Counted from the stretch's first letter, positions 32,714 through 42,207 are shown. The stretch: 64,000 bases of DNA from Methanotrichaceae archaeon (GCA_013178225.1 JABLXE010000005.1:1-64000); one strand, 5' to 3'. Numbers and translations: made by a program. Notes: generated by a model not told the origin, from the letters alone.

Positions 32714-32980
32714 ATGAGGCGCGACAAGCTAAAAATAATATTAGATATCTTGGATATTTGTAACAGCAGCGCGAACAAGACCAAGATCGTGTACCGGGCC
32801 AACCTCAACTTCAAGATGGCTAACCTGTACCTGGAAATAATGACCAAAGAAGGCCTGCTGGAAATCGATGGCGGCGATTCGGGAAAGCTGTACAGCACCA
32901 CCACCAAGGGCAGGGAGCTGCTCTCAGACGTGCGGCAGATATACGAGCGATTGGAGCAATATTCAGCAGAGTCCGAATGA
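32714..32980 (+). CDS. Winged-helix DNA-binding regulator
   Basis: An 88-residue archaeal winged helix: helix 1 LKIILDILDIC, helix 2-3 NKTKIVYRANLNFKMANLYLEIM (about residues 21-43), wing YSTTTKGRELL (about 62-72) and a short C-terminal helix for dimerisation. The KTKIVYRANLNF motif is shared with the proteins at 33079 and 10249, so these form a small local family of one-domain regulators. It lies about 200 bp after the HPr-kinase-like gene in the same direction and may have its own promoter. Targets are unknown. Confidence 0.8.
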   Translation: MRRDKLKIILDILDICNSSANKTKIVYRANLNFKMANLYLEIMTKEGLLEIDGGDSGKLYSTTTKGRELLSDVRQIYERLEQYSAESE

Positions 32981-33078
32981 GATAGCAAAAAACCTCAGGC
33001 TTTGCTTCGCGCAAATTGAGCCTCCAGATAGATGAAGATTGATGAATAGCATATCCTCAGGCTCAATTGCTGCCCCGT

Positions 33079-33369
33079 TCAGGTTTTTTCTGCGGCATCT
33101 TCTTCGATGATAGCGCAGAGCCTGAAGATCTCTCCATGATGGTGCTTGAACTCGCTCATCATAGCCAGTCCGCGTTCGGTGGTCCGGTATTTGGGCCTGG
33201 AACCGGAGATGATCTCCAGAAGGCCGCTTTTCACCAGCAGGTCCAGGTAGGGATTGATGGTTGTGAAATTGAGGTTGGAATGATAGACTATCCGGGTCTT
33301 GCCCGCGCCCCCGGTGCAGGCTTCAAGGATCTGCGTTACAATCATGTCACTGCTTCTCTTCTTGCTCAT
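33079..33369 (-). CDS. Winged-helix DNA-binding regulator
   Basis: The start ATG 33369 (MSKKRSSD) has GGAGG 6 nt upstream; the longer frame to 33447 reads as leader. The 96-residue protein shows MIVTQILEACTGGAGKTRIVYHSNLNFTTINPYLDLLVKSGLLE, then a wing YRTTERGLAM and a His/Glu-rich C-terminal helix. It is convergent with the regulator at 32714 and clearly paralogous to it. It stands between the sugar-phosphate operon and the large surface-protein operon, so it could regulate either. Targets are unknown. Confidence 0.8.
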   Translation of the reverse strand: MSKKRSSDMIVTQILEACTGGAGKTRIVYHSNLNFTTINPYLDLLVKSGLLEIISGSRPKYRTTERGLAMMSEFKHHHGEIFRLCAIIEEDAAEKT

Positions 33370-33501
33370 GCCCGTCCTCCGAGAAGGATTTCTCGCCCTT
33401 AGACCTGAAAATTTCAAACTGAGATCTGACCCGAGGAAAGATCTCACCTATATTGGGTTAGAACTTTAGATTCTTATAATACTTTCTAATCTTAAGTAGC
33501 C

Positions 33502-36500
33502 CTATAGAGGCACATCAGATGCCGAAGTGCAGCTACAGAGGGGCCAACCGGTCTCTGTATTCAAATGGTCATCCTGGTAGTACATCTCAAGACACGGGCT
33601 GAGGTTTGACCCCGCCTGCAGGCAGGCGGGAGGACTCCACCCGCCACCCACGTATCCAGCGGCTTCTTTTTGGCCAGACGGATCATCATTTAGGGGGAGC
33701 CGGAATATCCCGGTCGGGCAGGATGCGCGTGCCTCGATCCAGCGTCCTTCATGCTGTCCTCTCGCCACAACCTGGTTGGCCGATAGCTCATAAAGACCGT
33801 CCCAGCGGGCATACAGATCAATTGTATAGGTGCGCCCGATGGGAAGCGAGAGCCAGGACCAGCTCAGATTGTGCCCCTCCACCTTGGGCCTGAGAGTCGA
33901 GTTTAGCAGGGTCAGCCCCTCCGGCATCAGATCCACGACCTCAACCGGCGCCAGGGTCCGGTTGCCGTTATTGGTGACATTGATCCGGAAGCGAATCGTC
34001 CTCCCGTCAACCCAGCATCCCCTCTTGCTCACGTTCAAGTGCGGCCCCAGGAATCTAGGGATATCGTGCAGGCTCATTGCCAGGTCCATCCGGTACTGGC
34101 CCCTGAACGACTGGTCTAGCTCGACATGCTGTGGAAGCGATGAATCACTGACCGAGGACTCTATCGACCCCTGTCCAGCGAAGCTGCCGCTCCAGGAAAG
34201 GGTTGAGCTGTCTGCCATCGACTCATGCCGCAGGAAGTCGGCGTACCTCACGTCCACGCCCATCTCTCTGGACCGGGCGGCATCCTGCACTGCCAGGGCG
34301 TGGCTCCATTTGGAGGAATAGCTGGCGGCAAGGCTTCCGAGCGACTGGTTGAAGGCAGAGTGGTCTAGGGTCATGTTCTCGAAGAGGGATGGCTCGTTGC
34401 TGCCCGCTTCGTAAAAAGAGAAGCTGCCGCTTCCGTGCCCCAGGGAGGAGATGCGTCCGTCGGCTGAGCCCGAGATCTCTTCCTCCCAGGAGGAGAAACC
34501 CTGCCCTGAGCTTTCGCGACCGTATTTCATCCCCCGGCCGTAGGAGTCCAGGAAACGATTTCCAGAGACGTCTCCCGCATAGCTCTGATAGATTCTCGTC
34601 GCACCTCCTCTGGCGGATGAAAATTCCCACTCCATCTTCCCTCCGGAGATCCGGTCCTGACAGAAATAGGTGGTCTGGTTTCTGTCCATCAGAAGAGATC
34701 TCTCCACCTCCATCTGCCGCAGGTACTGGCCGCTCTCGTGCAGTCCCTCGTCACGGAACCGGTTTTCAGCTGAAAGCCTCCAGCCCCAGGGCTGCCCCAG
34801 GCTGGCCACAGCTTCATCTGCCGGAGAATAGCTGGCTGAAAGCCGGTCTTCCACTGCGATCAGTCCCAGGCCGGAGTGAAAATCCAGCGTCTGCTCCCGC
34901 TTGATCCGGCCGCTCCCATGCTCGGCAGCCTGCAGTTCCGTTCCGGCCGCATCTTCCAAGATCACCTCCGCGGTGCTCGAGTCCTTTACCTCGGACTCAT
35001 TACAGAGGGCGGTTATATTGGCATAGTTCACCACCACCGGAGGGTCTCTGGAGGTGGATAGCTTCTGGCTGGAGGAGACGATTCCAAGACCGCTGATGCG
35101 CTTTTCCTCCCGGTAGACCATCTCCGGCTGCTCCTTTATCCTGGCCCGCAGATCTATCGAACCCTGGGCCCCGGGTCCCAGAGTTCCCAGGTCCCACACC
35201 AGAAGGCGGCCCTGCACCAAACTGGGAGAGGGGTCTGCACCCAGATACTCTGCATCCTCCGGAAGGACGTCGATAAGCACTGCGCCCGTGACGGGGAGCA
35301 GTCCCTCGTTTCCGTAGAAGATGGTGTAGTTGATCAGCCCTCCTCGCGAAGAGCTGACCCGATCGGCTTTCTTTCGCACGAAGATGGAGCGGACCACAAA
35401 CGTCTCCAGCGGCTCCGCCTCCCCGGAGGCCTGATCCGAGGAGAAGCTGCAGAGGTTGGTGATCAGCTCCTCAGAGGCCTCCGAAGAGGGAAGGCTGACC
35501 TCCAGCGAGACCTGCCTGGACTCGCCTGGCTTCAGCTCCTCTGCATCCAGAGACTCTGCATCCCAGCACAGATGAAAGCCGCCGGCATCCTGCCAGATAG
35601 CGCTTGGTTCGGGAGACGGGCCTGATTGGGGATCAAAGATCAGGCGGTCGTCAAGCAGGTCCTCGATGGAGACATTGCCTGCCACCTCAGTTCCCCGGTT
35701 GCTGATGGTCAGGGTATAGTTGAAAGAACCTCCAGGGCCCAGGAGATCGGATGAGGCTTCCTGCACCAATAGCAGCGAGACGGGGCTGCACACCGAAACG
35801 GTGCAGGATGCCTGGGCCTCGACGATCCCGGCCGAAGCGATCTCAACCCTGTTTTCCAGCTCCTGGCCGATGAGGGACGATTGGTTTACTTTGGCCGTGA
35901 TCTTTATCAGTCCAGCTTCGCCCGGGAAGAGACTGCCCAGGGTCCAGCGGTCCTGGCTCCCGGAATCAGGTTCAGGAGAAGCGGATACAAAGCTCAGGAG
36001 CGGATCGCAATGCTCCTCTACCACGATATCGGATGCATTCGCTGCCGCGCACTCGTAGCGAACCGTGTAGTTCACCAGCTCCCCGGGAGGTACGCAATCG
36101 CGCTCAGCTTCCAGGCTTATGCTGAGGTTCGCCTCTCGCAGGAGAGCCGGCTCAGCCGAGCATGCACTCCGGGAATAGATCCTGCCGGGAGATGTTTCAG
36201 GAGTGCTGGAAAAGGTGAGAGCAGCGCAGCTGTGATCAGGCTCTGTCGTACTATCTACAGCGTTACCGGCGGCAGATGGTTGGAATAGATACTGAACCTC
36301 AATCTTTTGCCATTTGGTCCAGGAAGGGTTCACTTCAGCAAAAGCCCATTTCAGAATTCCTGAGCCGGATGCGGACATCTCCGCCCCGGGCCCGGAGAGA
36401 ACCTTCATGGAACCGGGAACGTAGGCCAGCCCAGGGCCGGGACTCTCTACCAGCTCGGCCTCGTAAGCTGAAGAGGTGCTATCTTCAGAATGATAAATGG

Positions 36501-37014
36501 AGAGCGAAACCGTACCACAGGATCCCGCGGAATTTACCTGCCTCTCAAGAACCAGATCGGGCTCCACAATCATGATTTCATCGCTTTTTCCCGAGACGGC
36601 GTGAATCACGCCCTCTTCGTCCCTCCATCGCAAAGCCGTCCGGCAGGGGGCTATGATAGTTCCCGCTCGATTCTGAGAGATGTCGGCTGCCAGCAAATCG
36701 AACTCCAGCCTGAGGTCCTGATCCTGGATGTTGTCTATCCGGTCGATCGCCCAGCTTATAGCGGTCTGGTCCGTTCCATCGTTTGCTCCGCGTGCTGACT
36801 CCGCAACGGTCCGCGATTCTCCATTGACAAGCAGGCTCTCCGGCCTGTAGTGCACGCCCACAGGAAGATCCATAACCAGCGCAAAATCGTATATCATCTC
36901 TGCAGGCAGGTCTACATCAATTGCGAACCGACCTGAAGAGGCTGTATCCGCCTCGTTTGCCAGGCAGCCAGGGAGGGCAAGCAGTGCAATTGTCAGAGGA
37001 AAAATCCACTTCAT
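33502..37014 (-). CDS. Giant secreted protein with DUF11-like repeats
   Basis: A 1170-residue protein with a signal peptide (KWIFPLTIALLALPGCLA; the Cys could be lipidated but the lipobox is poor). Residues about 300-640 hold three DUF11-like beta domains (NYTVRYECAAANASDIVVEE, NYTLTISNRGTEVAGNVSIED, NYTIFYGNEGLLPVTGAVLID), and a fourth lies at about 1045-1110 (FRINVTNNGNRTLAPVEVVD). The region between (about 660-1030) contains LGHGSGSF, YADFLRHESM and GSFAGQGSIESS, reminiscent of the GSGSY and TGRGHL motifs of the 11-13 kb secreted family. No C-terminal membrane anchor or sorting motif is seen. It is the last gene of a five-gene operon of exported proteins and is probably its extracellular scaffold. 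Confidence 0.78.
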   Translation of the reverse strand: MKWIFPLTIALLALPGCLANEADTASSGRFAIDVDLPAEMIYDFALVMDLPVGVHYRPESLLVNGESRTVAESARGANDGTDQTAISWAIDRIDNIQDQDLRLEFDLLAADISQNRAGTIIAPCRTALRWRDEEGVIHAVSGKSDEIMIVEPDLVLERQVNSAGSCGTVSLSIYHSEDSTSSAYEAELVESPGPGLAYVPGSMKVLSGPGAEMSASGSGILKWAFAEVNPSWTKWQKIEVQYLFQPSAAGNAVDSTTEPDHSCAALTFSSTPETSPGRIYSRSACSAEPALLREANLSISLEAERDCVPPGELVNYTVRYECAAANASDIVVEEHCDPLLSFVSASPEPDSGSQDRWTLGSLFPGEAGLIKITAKVNQSSLIGQELENRVEIASAGIVEAQASCTVSVCSPVSLLLVQEASSDLLGPGGSFNYTLTISNRGTEVAGNVSIEDLLDDRLIFDPQSGPSPEPSAIWQDAGGFHLCWDAESLDAEELKPGESRQVSLEVSLPSSEASEELITNLCSFSSDQASGEAEPLETFVVRSIFVRKKADRVSSSRGGLINYTIFYGNEGLLPVTGAVLIDVLPEDAEYLGADPSPSLVQGRLLVWDLGTLGPGAQGSIDLRARIKEQPEMVYREEKRISGLGIVSSSQKLSTSRDPPVVVNYANITALCNESEVKDSSTAEVILEDAAGTELQAAEHGSGRIKREQTLDFHSGLGLIAVEDRLSASYSPADEAVASLGQPWGWRLSAENRFRDEGLHESGQYLRQMEVERSLLMDRNQTTYFCQDRISGGKMEWEFSSARGGATRIYQSYAGDVSGNRFLDSYGRGMKYGRESSGQGFSSWEEEISGSADGRISSLGHGSGSFSFYEAGSNEPSLFENMTLDHSAFNQSLGSLAASYSSKWSHALAVQDAARSREMGVDVRYADFLRHESMADSSTLSWSGSFAGQGSIESSVSDSSLPQHVELDQSFRGQYRMDLAMSLHDIPRFLGPHLNVSKRGCWVDGRTIRFRINVTNNGNRTLAPVEVVDLMPEGLTLLNSTLRPKVEGHNLSWSWLSLPIGRTYTIDLYARWDGLYELSANQVVARGQHEGRWIEARASCPTGIFRLPLNDDPSGQKEAAGYVGGGWSPPACLQAGSNLSPCLEMYYQDDHLNTETGWPLCSCTSASDVPL

Positions 37015-37025
37015 GTCGGCTCGGG

Positions 37026-37733
37026 CTAATCTGCGGGAACCGCAGAAAACAGCAGATCTATTCGATAGACGCGCCCGTAAGGCAGGGGCTCATCGTTCCA
37101 GCTTACCTGCTGCGATAGGGTCAATTCGATCGCCTGGCCGGCATCACCGGTCTTTTGGCCGTTGATCACGCCGCCACCAGAAGAAAGCTCCACATTCTGG
37201 CAGCCTTCAGCTTCAGGCACCGGCCAGACCTGCACGGGATTATGCAGAGTCATCCCTGACGGGACGTACTCTGATGCGGCCAGTTCGTATTCGGCCATCC
37301 TGCCATCAGAGCGGCTCCACGAGGTAGTGATCGTCCAGGGAGAAGTGGCCCGGACCGTGAATTCTATTTGCTTTTGCGATGGTGTATCTGATGGCACCAG
37401 GTACCACTCAGATACGGATTCAGGTACCACGATTGATATCTCCTGAGTGCTGTCTGCCCCCATCGTGATCAGGCCCGCAATGGACTCGCCCGGTGCTGCT
37501 GCTATGACATCGTCCGCAGCTGATAAGGCGCTTAGGAAAAGCGCCGGTGACAATGCGCACAACGCGATAAATGCAGCTCGAGCTTCGAAGGCGGACCTGG
37601 TTGCCACGCGGTTCACAACTCTTGGGCGGAATATGGTACGTCTATCCTCTGAGGGAATTGTCCTTGCTTTTTCCAGGCACATCGGATCTTCAACGAGATC
37701 TATTTCCAGATCGCATATTGGGATCTCATTCAC
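37026..37733 (-). CDS. Secreted WxL-like beta protein (member 3 of operon)
   Basis: A 235-residue protein with a long N-terminus before its hydrophobic signal (AAFIALCALSPALFLSALSAA, about residues 53-73). The mature part has SPWTITTSWS in the position of the V-D-W-x-L motif of the two upstream small proteins, and ends SQQVSWNDEPLPYGRVYRIDLLFSAVPAD, matching their final strands. Its start overlaps the stop of the DUF916-like gene by 4 bp (ATGA), so translation is coupled. It probably shares the fold and partners of the other small proteins. No catalytic motif is seen. Confidence 0.68.
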   Translation of the reverse strand: MNEIPICDLEIDLVEDPMCLEKARTIPSEDRRTIFRPRVVNRVATRSAFEARAAFIALCALSPALFLSALSAADDVIAAAPGESIAGLITMGADSTQEISIVVPESVSEWYLVPSDTPSQKQIEFTVRATSPWTITTSWSRSDGRMAEYELAASEYVPSGMTLHNPVQVWPVPEAEGCQNVELSSGGGVINGQKTGDAGQAIELTLSQQVSWNDEPLPYGRVYRIDLLFSAVPAD

Positions 37734-38530
37734 ATCTCAAGCGTCCTCTGGTCCAGGATGGTACCATCTTCTGTTTCCACAGCCACATCAATCGCCCGGA
37801 TTTCGCTGATGGATCGGTTTTCGGCCGCCAGATTCAGCCTAAACCGCCTTGAAGCACCGGGAATAATATTGGAGCTTAACTGAGAGGAACTCTCTGCCAG
37901 TACTGCGTCGTCCTCTCCAATTGCCTGGCATCTGGCAAGGGCCTTGAAATGACAGTTTCCAGCATTGTTGAAGACCAGGGACACGTTGCACAATCCTGGT
38001 GCCGGAAGTTCTCCGACCTCAACGGACTCAATTGTTCCAGAGCGGTCCAGTGTTGTGCCGGAGACGATTATGCGAAGTATTGACGTAACCGCGACCGCCA
38101 GTCCCACGCTGCTCTCCTGATTTTCATCTGCTCTATCCAGAGGAAGGCCGTAGATTGTAACCAGAGCATATCTGCCCCCAGAGCCGATATCGATAGGAAG
38201 ATCGCCTTCCACCATCACGATCTGAGACTGGCCCGGCTCAAGGCGGAATTCTGAAGGAGAGACCCTCAAAAAGTCGCGGGCAGAGTATGGACTCGATCTG
38301 TTCGCTATGGCGTGGTTGACCCCATCCTGAGACTGGCCCCAGTCTTCTACATCCACTTTGAGAACCATCGGAGCCTCATTTTCGCCCAGTTTCACTTTTA
38401 TCTCATGGCTAATATGCTGGCCGGGCGATATCTCCGCATCGAATATAACGCCTTCAACTCCCAAACCCGAAGATAGCGATACCATGGCCAGAATTGCAAT
38501 TATAACGGCTGTCGCTAATTTGATCTTCAA
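37730..38530 (-). CDS. DUF916-like (WxL-interacting-type) secreted protein
   Basis: A 266-residue protein with signal peptide (TAVIIAILAMVSLSSGLG). The mature protein begins with SPGQHISHEIKVKLGENEAPMVLKVDVEDWGQ, followed by SARDFLRVSPSEFRLEPGQSQIVMVEGDLP and GGRYALVTIYG. This is the order of elements in bacterial DUF916 domains, which bind WxL proteins and the cell wall, and is also chaperone-like in character. The second half (about 165-255) is another beta-sandwich (CNVSLVFNNAGNCHFKALARC). No C-terminal membrane segment is seen, unlike bacterial DUF916/DUF3324 proteins. It lies between small WxL-like proteins in the operon. Confidence 0.62.
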   Translation of the reverse strand: MKIKLATAVIIAILAMVSLSSGLGVEGVIFDAEISPGQHISHEIKVKLGENEAPMVLKVDVEDWGQSQDGVNHAIANRSSPYSARDFLRVSPSEFRLEPGQSQIVMVEGDLPIDIGSGGRYALVTIYGLPLDRADENQESSVGLAVAVTSILRIIVSGTTLDRSGTIESVEVGELPAPGLCNVSLVFNNAGNCHFKALARCQAIGEDDAVLAESSSQLSSNIIPGASRRFRLNLAAENRSISEIRAIDVAVETEDGTILDQRTLEM

Positions 38531-38564
38531 TCTTGCACCTCAATTATGAAATTGTCATAGGTAA

Positions 38565-39065
38565 TCATAGAGGTAATATTCTAAAATACACTTTTATATT
38601 ATACCGGTCAGGAACGTCGGTCCAATCGAATTGCTGCCTGAAATCTACCGGAATAACTGCTTCGCCCGGACCGCCGCGGAGATGCTGAACGTAGCTCCCG
38701 GTGAGAGATACCTCTCCCCGTGAGGAGGCAACGCATGAGGGCAGATCGGAATCCAGATATAGGATGCGCAAAGGATTTTTCAGCTTTACAGAATTATTGC
38801 TCCGCTGCATCTTGCTGGGGCGTGCCATAGCCTGCAGCTCCCAGTCCACATTTGCCCTTATGATAATGGTTCCCACCGCAAGCCCGTCCCGTCCGGGAGC
38901 GGCTTCCTCCAGATCCAATTCATTCTGCATGTCGAGAACCAGCTCCACGTTGCTTCCGTATTCAGCCAGCAAGTTGGCAGATTCGGCAAATTCCGCCTCT
39001 GCATTGCAGCTTAGTGCCACAACGGCCAGGAAAAGCAGATACAGGCGGAATTTGGCGCTCAGCTT
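38565..39065 (-). CDS. Secreted WxL-like beta protein (member 2 of operon)
   Basis: The start is MKLSAKFRLY at ATG 39065 (frame open to 39080). A signal peptide (LYLLFLAVVALSCNAEA) is followed by a mature protein of about 145 residues with ANVDWELQAMARP at about residue 80 and a C-terminal DFRQQFDWTDVPDRYNIKVYFRILPL. Both the W-x-L in VDWEL and the final aromatic beta strand resemble the two motifs of bacterial WxL domains. It is a paralogue of the gene at 39127 (SNVDWSLTVS; FEQPFEWGDYGNEDYGLVVTF). Expected to be outside the cell. The WxL relation is motif-based inference. Confidence 0.65.
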   Translation of the reverse strand, partial: KLSAKFRLYLLFLAVVALSCNAEAEFAESANLLAEYGSNVELVLDMQNELDLEEAAPGRDGLAVGTIIIRANVDWELQAMARPSKMQRSNNSVKLKNPLRILYLDSDLPSCVASSRGEVSLTGSYVQHLRGGPGEAVIPVDFRQQFDWTDVPDRYNIKVYFRILPL

Positions 39066-39126
39066 CATATTACACCCCATGAGAACTTTGGAGATCTGCT
39101 CCAGCTCGGCCCAAGTCCCTCATATC

Positions 39127-39651
39127 TCATGCCGGACCCACAGTGAAGGTCACGACCAGCCCGTAGTCCTCATTGCCATAATCGCCCCATTCGAAGGGCT
39201 GCTCAAATAGAAGGGCGATTATATCCTCACCGGAATAGTCCCCTGGGGACGTTCCAGAGAGAAGAGACACCGCCGAGGGATCTGAATCGGTTCCCGGAAT
39301 GGTAACCGGTCCGCCCAAAGGGGCCTGAGACTGAATATTCATGGGACTGCGAAGTTCGTGAGGGGGAGAGCCTGTGCTTCCTACCATGTGACCGCTGGCG
39401 GTGTCTGCCGATACGGTGAGGCTCCAGTCGACATTAGATTTGACCTCTACACCACCCTCGGCCGAGGCGGTCTGCGAAGGAACGCAGTTCTGCAACTGCA
39501 GATCTTTGAGATCTTCGGGAATGAGGATCTCGATCTGAGTCGGCAAGTTGGCATAAATCTGGGTGCTGTCGCTCGCGGACTGAGCCCCGGCCACCATTAG
39601 AACGAAGACCGATAGCCAGAGCTCGATCAAAGGCCTGCAATTTAAATGCAT
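39127..39651 (-). CDS. Secreted WxL-like beta protein (member 1 of operon)
   Basis: The start at ATG 39651 follows a GGTGA about 10 nt upstream; a GTG at 39672 is possible. A signal peptide (LIELWLSVFVLMVAGAQSA) precedes about 150 residues with NLPTQIEILIPEDL, SNVDWSLTVSADT, a Gly/Pro-rich middle (PLGGPVTIPGTDSD) and the end FEQPFEWGDYGNEDYGLVVTFTVGP. The motif pair VDW-x-L and Y-x-x-x-V-T-F-T-V matches the two conserved motifs of WxL domains in spacing and character. It is first in the operon, next to the TATA box at 39681-39696. Confidence 0.65.
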   Translation of the reverse strand: MHLNCRPLIELWLSVFVLMVAGAQSASDSTQIYANLPTQIEILIPEDLKDLQLQNCVPSQTASAEGGVEVKSNVDWSLTVSADTASGHMVGSTGSPPHELRSPMNIQSQAPLGGPVTIPGTDSDPSAVSLLSGTSPGDYSGEDIIALLFEQPFEWGDYGNEDYGLVVTFTVGPA

Positions 39652-39680
39652 CAATTCGATTTCACCGTCCACTAATACTT

Positions 39681-39696
39681 AATTTAAATATATACT
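39681..39696 (-). promoter_or_regulatory. TATA box for the five-gene surface operon
   Basis: Minus strand AGTATATATTTAAATT about 30-45 bp before ATG 39651; the only good promoter seen for the genes from 39651 to 33502. Confidence 0.6.
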
Positions 39697-40184
39697 CAAG
39701 CATTTTTATTGTATTTAAATGCGGGATGACCATCCGCGCCTTGGCGGAAGCCATCAACAGACCAACAATTAGAGTCCAAAAATGTTATAAATATTTAGGA
39801 AGTTTAGATCCTAATTAAAGTAAGGATTTTAGATAAGTATTTTTGTGCAGAAGGCCTAATATGCAGAGGAGGATTGATATCGATATCTTCTCCGAAATCA
39901 ATATATCAAAATTTTATATTTTTATTTGCAATGATGCATACTCCTGAATTTTCCAAAATATTTTTATACCTGAGCCACGATCTTCAATCAGAAAAAAATA
40001 ATATTGCTGCACACCTATAATTATTCGAGAGGCTTCATGAGAGGGCAACTAAACCTGTTCACGCTGCAAATGAAGAACGACCACGCCCAAACCGCCCCCC
40101 AAACCACGCCGGAGGCGACGGGGAAGGCCTGGGCAATGCCACAGACGCCCGCAGAGCAACAGCCCTCAGACCTCCCCGAGAGCC
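39697..40184. other. AT-rich intergenic region
   Basis: About 490 bp between the surface operon (minus) and the 3' end of the YgiQ-like gene. A plus-strand TATA-like TATTTTTATACC at about 39959-39970 could drive a small frame at 40037-40228 (see that entry). Otherwise nothing is seen. Confidence 0.45.
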
Positions 40185-40228
40185 TCAAGGCCTCTTTTTC
40201 CGGCCGCCTGCTCCTTCACGTCCCCTAG
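40037..40228 (+). CDS. Possible small protein
   Basis: 63 codons from ATG 40037 (MRGQLNLFTLQ), with GAGAGG upstream and a TATA-like box about 70 bp upstream. The composition (many Q, P, T, A) is low-complexity, and the last 44 bp overlap the end of the opposite gene. No homology was recognised; it may not be real. Confidence 0.25.
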   Translation: MRGQLNLFTLQMKNDHAQTAPQTTPEATGKAWAMPQTPAEQQPSDLPESLKASFSGRLLLHVP

Positions 40229-42050
40229 GCGGACGGGCAGGAATCAAGCACCTTTTGCCGCTTCCGATCAGGTCCTGCCGCCCGGCCAGCTCCAGACCTT
40301 CTCTTACCAGCCTGTAGTTCCTGGGATTCCGGTACTGCAGAAGCGCCCGCTGTATTCTCTTCTCACGGCCTTTGGGCACATGAACCGGCTGCATGGTGAA
40401 GGGATCAAGCCCCGTGTAGTACATGGCCGTGGAGAGGGTTAAAGGAGTGGGGGTGAAGTCCTGCACCTGCTCAGTGTACATGTGATGGTCCCGGATGTAC
40501 TCGGCCAGGGCTACGGCGTCCTCTACCGTGCAGCCCGGATGCCCGGACATGAGATATGGAATCAGGTACTGCTCACGTCCCAGTTCCCGGCTGATCTCTT
40601 CAAACCGAGCCCGGAACTCCTCCAGCACCGCCACCGGCGGCTTGTGCATGCACCTGGTGACCGAATCCACCACATGCTCCGGCGCAATCTTCAGGTGTCC
40701 GGATACGTGATGCGTGCATAGCTCTCGCAGATAGCCTGAGGTGTCCCGCAAGGCCAGATCGTGCCTGATGCCCGAGCCTATGAAGACCTGCTTTACCCCC
40801 GGAACGGCCCTCAGCCGGGACAGCAGCTCCACCTGTCGGCGGTGGTCCGCCTCCAGGCTGGGACAGTTCTCCGAGCACAGGCGGTCGCGGCAGGCTCCGT
40901 GCTTCCAGCGGGCACAGGTGAGCCCGTACATGTTGGCCGTGGGCCCGCCCACGTCCTGGATGATGCCTTTGAAGCCTTTCATCTTGGTCAGGCGGACCGC
41001 TTCGCGCAGGATGGACTCCAGGCTTCTGCTCTGCACTATTCGCCCCTGGTGATGAGTCAAGGCACAAAATGAGCAGGACCCGAAACATCCCCGGTGGCTG
41101 GTGATCGAGAACCGAACCGGCTCCAGGGCCGGGACCGGCTGGCGGTATGAGGGATGAGCATTTCGGGAATAGGGATGCTCATAAACGGCGTCCAGCTCCT
41201 CGGTGGATAGCGGCAGGGCCGGAGGGTTCTGGATGATCACCGTCTTTGGGTGGATCTGAGCCACCGCATGCCCCAGGAAAGGGTCCTGCTCCTGGTAATG
41301 CATGGCAAAGGCCTGGGCATACTTGCGCCGGTCTGCTGAGATCTCCTGGAAAGAGGGGATTGAGACAAAGCCTTCATGGTCCCTTGACCTCCATTTGCGG
41401 ACCTCCTCCTTTACCGCCGTTCCGGCAACATCCCTGATTTCCGCGATATTTTCTCCTTTTTTCAGCCTGCAGGCCACCTCTTTCAGCGGCTGCTCGCCCA
41501 TGCCGAAGACCAGCAGGTCGGCGGGGGCATCCGCCAGGATGGACTGGCGGACGGAGTCCGACCAGTAGTCATAGTGAGCAAACCTCCTGAGGCTGGCCTC
41601 GATCCCTCCTAGGATCAGGGGCGTTTGCGGGAATAGCGAGCGAAGCCGGTTGGCATAGACTATCACCGCCCGGTCCGGCCGCCGCAGGCGTCCTTTCGGC
41701 GAGTACACGTCCTGGCTCCGGCGCTTCAGATTGGCGGTGTAGTTGTTGACCATGGAGTCCACATTTCCGGAGGTGAGGCCGAAGAACAGCCGGGGCTTTC
41801 CCAGGCGCCGGAAGTCGTCGTCCTGTCTCCAGTCCGGGCCATCGATGATGCCCACGGTGAAACCAGCATCCCACAGCACCCTCCCGATCAGGGCCGCCCC
41901 AAAGGAGGGATGATCGACATAAGCATCTCCGCTGATCAGGATCACATCGAACTGATCAATTCCCAGGCTTCCGGCCTCCTCCATGGCAAGAGGCAAGAAC
42001 TTCGGCTGATCGAACACTACCATCTTCGCAGCAATTGGGCGGTCCACCAT
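40185..42050 (-). CDS. YgiQ-family radical SAM protein
   Basis: A 621-residue protein with the YgiQ layout: an N-terminal cobalamin-binding-like domain (residues about 30-190, DVILISGDAYVDHPSFGAALIGRVL), then the radical SAM core with Cys322, Cys326 and Cys329 (CFGSCSFC) binding the 4Fe-4S cluster, and a further Cys-rich insert (CARWKHGACRDRLCSENC, about 375-392). The C-terminal YRNPRNYRLVREGL is typical. The reaction of YgiQ proteins is unknown. Encoded alone, divergent from the NosD-like gene at 42208. Length and motifs are normal for the family. Confidence 0.92.
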   Translation of the reverse strand: MVDRPIAAKMVVFDQPKFLPLAMEEAGSLGIDQFDVILISGDAYVDHPSFGAALIGRVLWDAGFTVGIIDGPDWRQDDDFRRLGKPRLFFGLTSGNVDSMVNNYTANLKRRSQDVYSPKGRLRRPDRAVIVYANRLRSLFPQTPLILGGIEASLRRFAHYDYWSDSVRQSILADAPADLLVFGMGEQPLKEVACRLKKGENIAEIRDVAGTAVKEEVRKWRSRDHEGFVSIPSFQEISADRRKYAQAFAMHYQEQDPFLGHAVAQIHPKTVIIQNPPALPLSTEELDAVYEHPYSRNAHPSYRQPVPALEPVRFSITSHRGCFGSCSFCALTHHQGRIVQSRSLESILREAVRLTKMKGFKGIIQDVGGPTANMYGLTCARWKHGACRDRLCSENCPSLEADHRRQVELLSRLRAVPGVKQVFIGSGIRHDLALRDTSGYLRELCTHHVSGHLKIAPEHVVDSVTRCMHKPPVAVLEEFRARFEEISRELGREQYLIPYLMSGHPGCTVEDAVALAEYIRDHHMYTEQVQDFTPTPLTLSTAMYYTGLDPFTMQPVHVPKGREKRIQRALLQYRNPRNYRLVREGLELAGRQDLIGSGKRCLIPARPPRGREGAGGRKKRP

Positions 42051-42207
42051 CTTAAGCCCGCTGCCAGCTGCCAGAAAAACCAGCGGCAGAAGAAAAGCAG
42101 GAGGAAATAAAGGAAAGGAGAGGAGAAACGAAGGCAGAAGCTAAAGTTTCGTCCAGCAGCAAGCTTTTATGCAAAAAGTGTTGTTCTATTTTTGGGAAGG
42201 GAGCACG

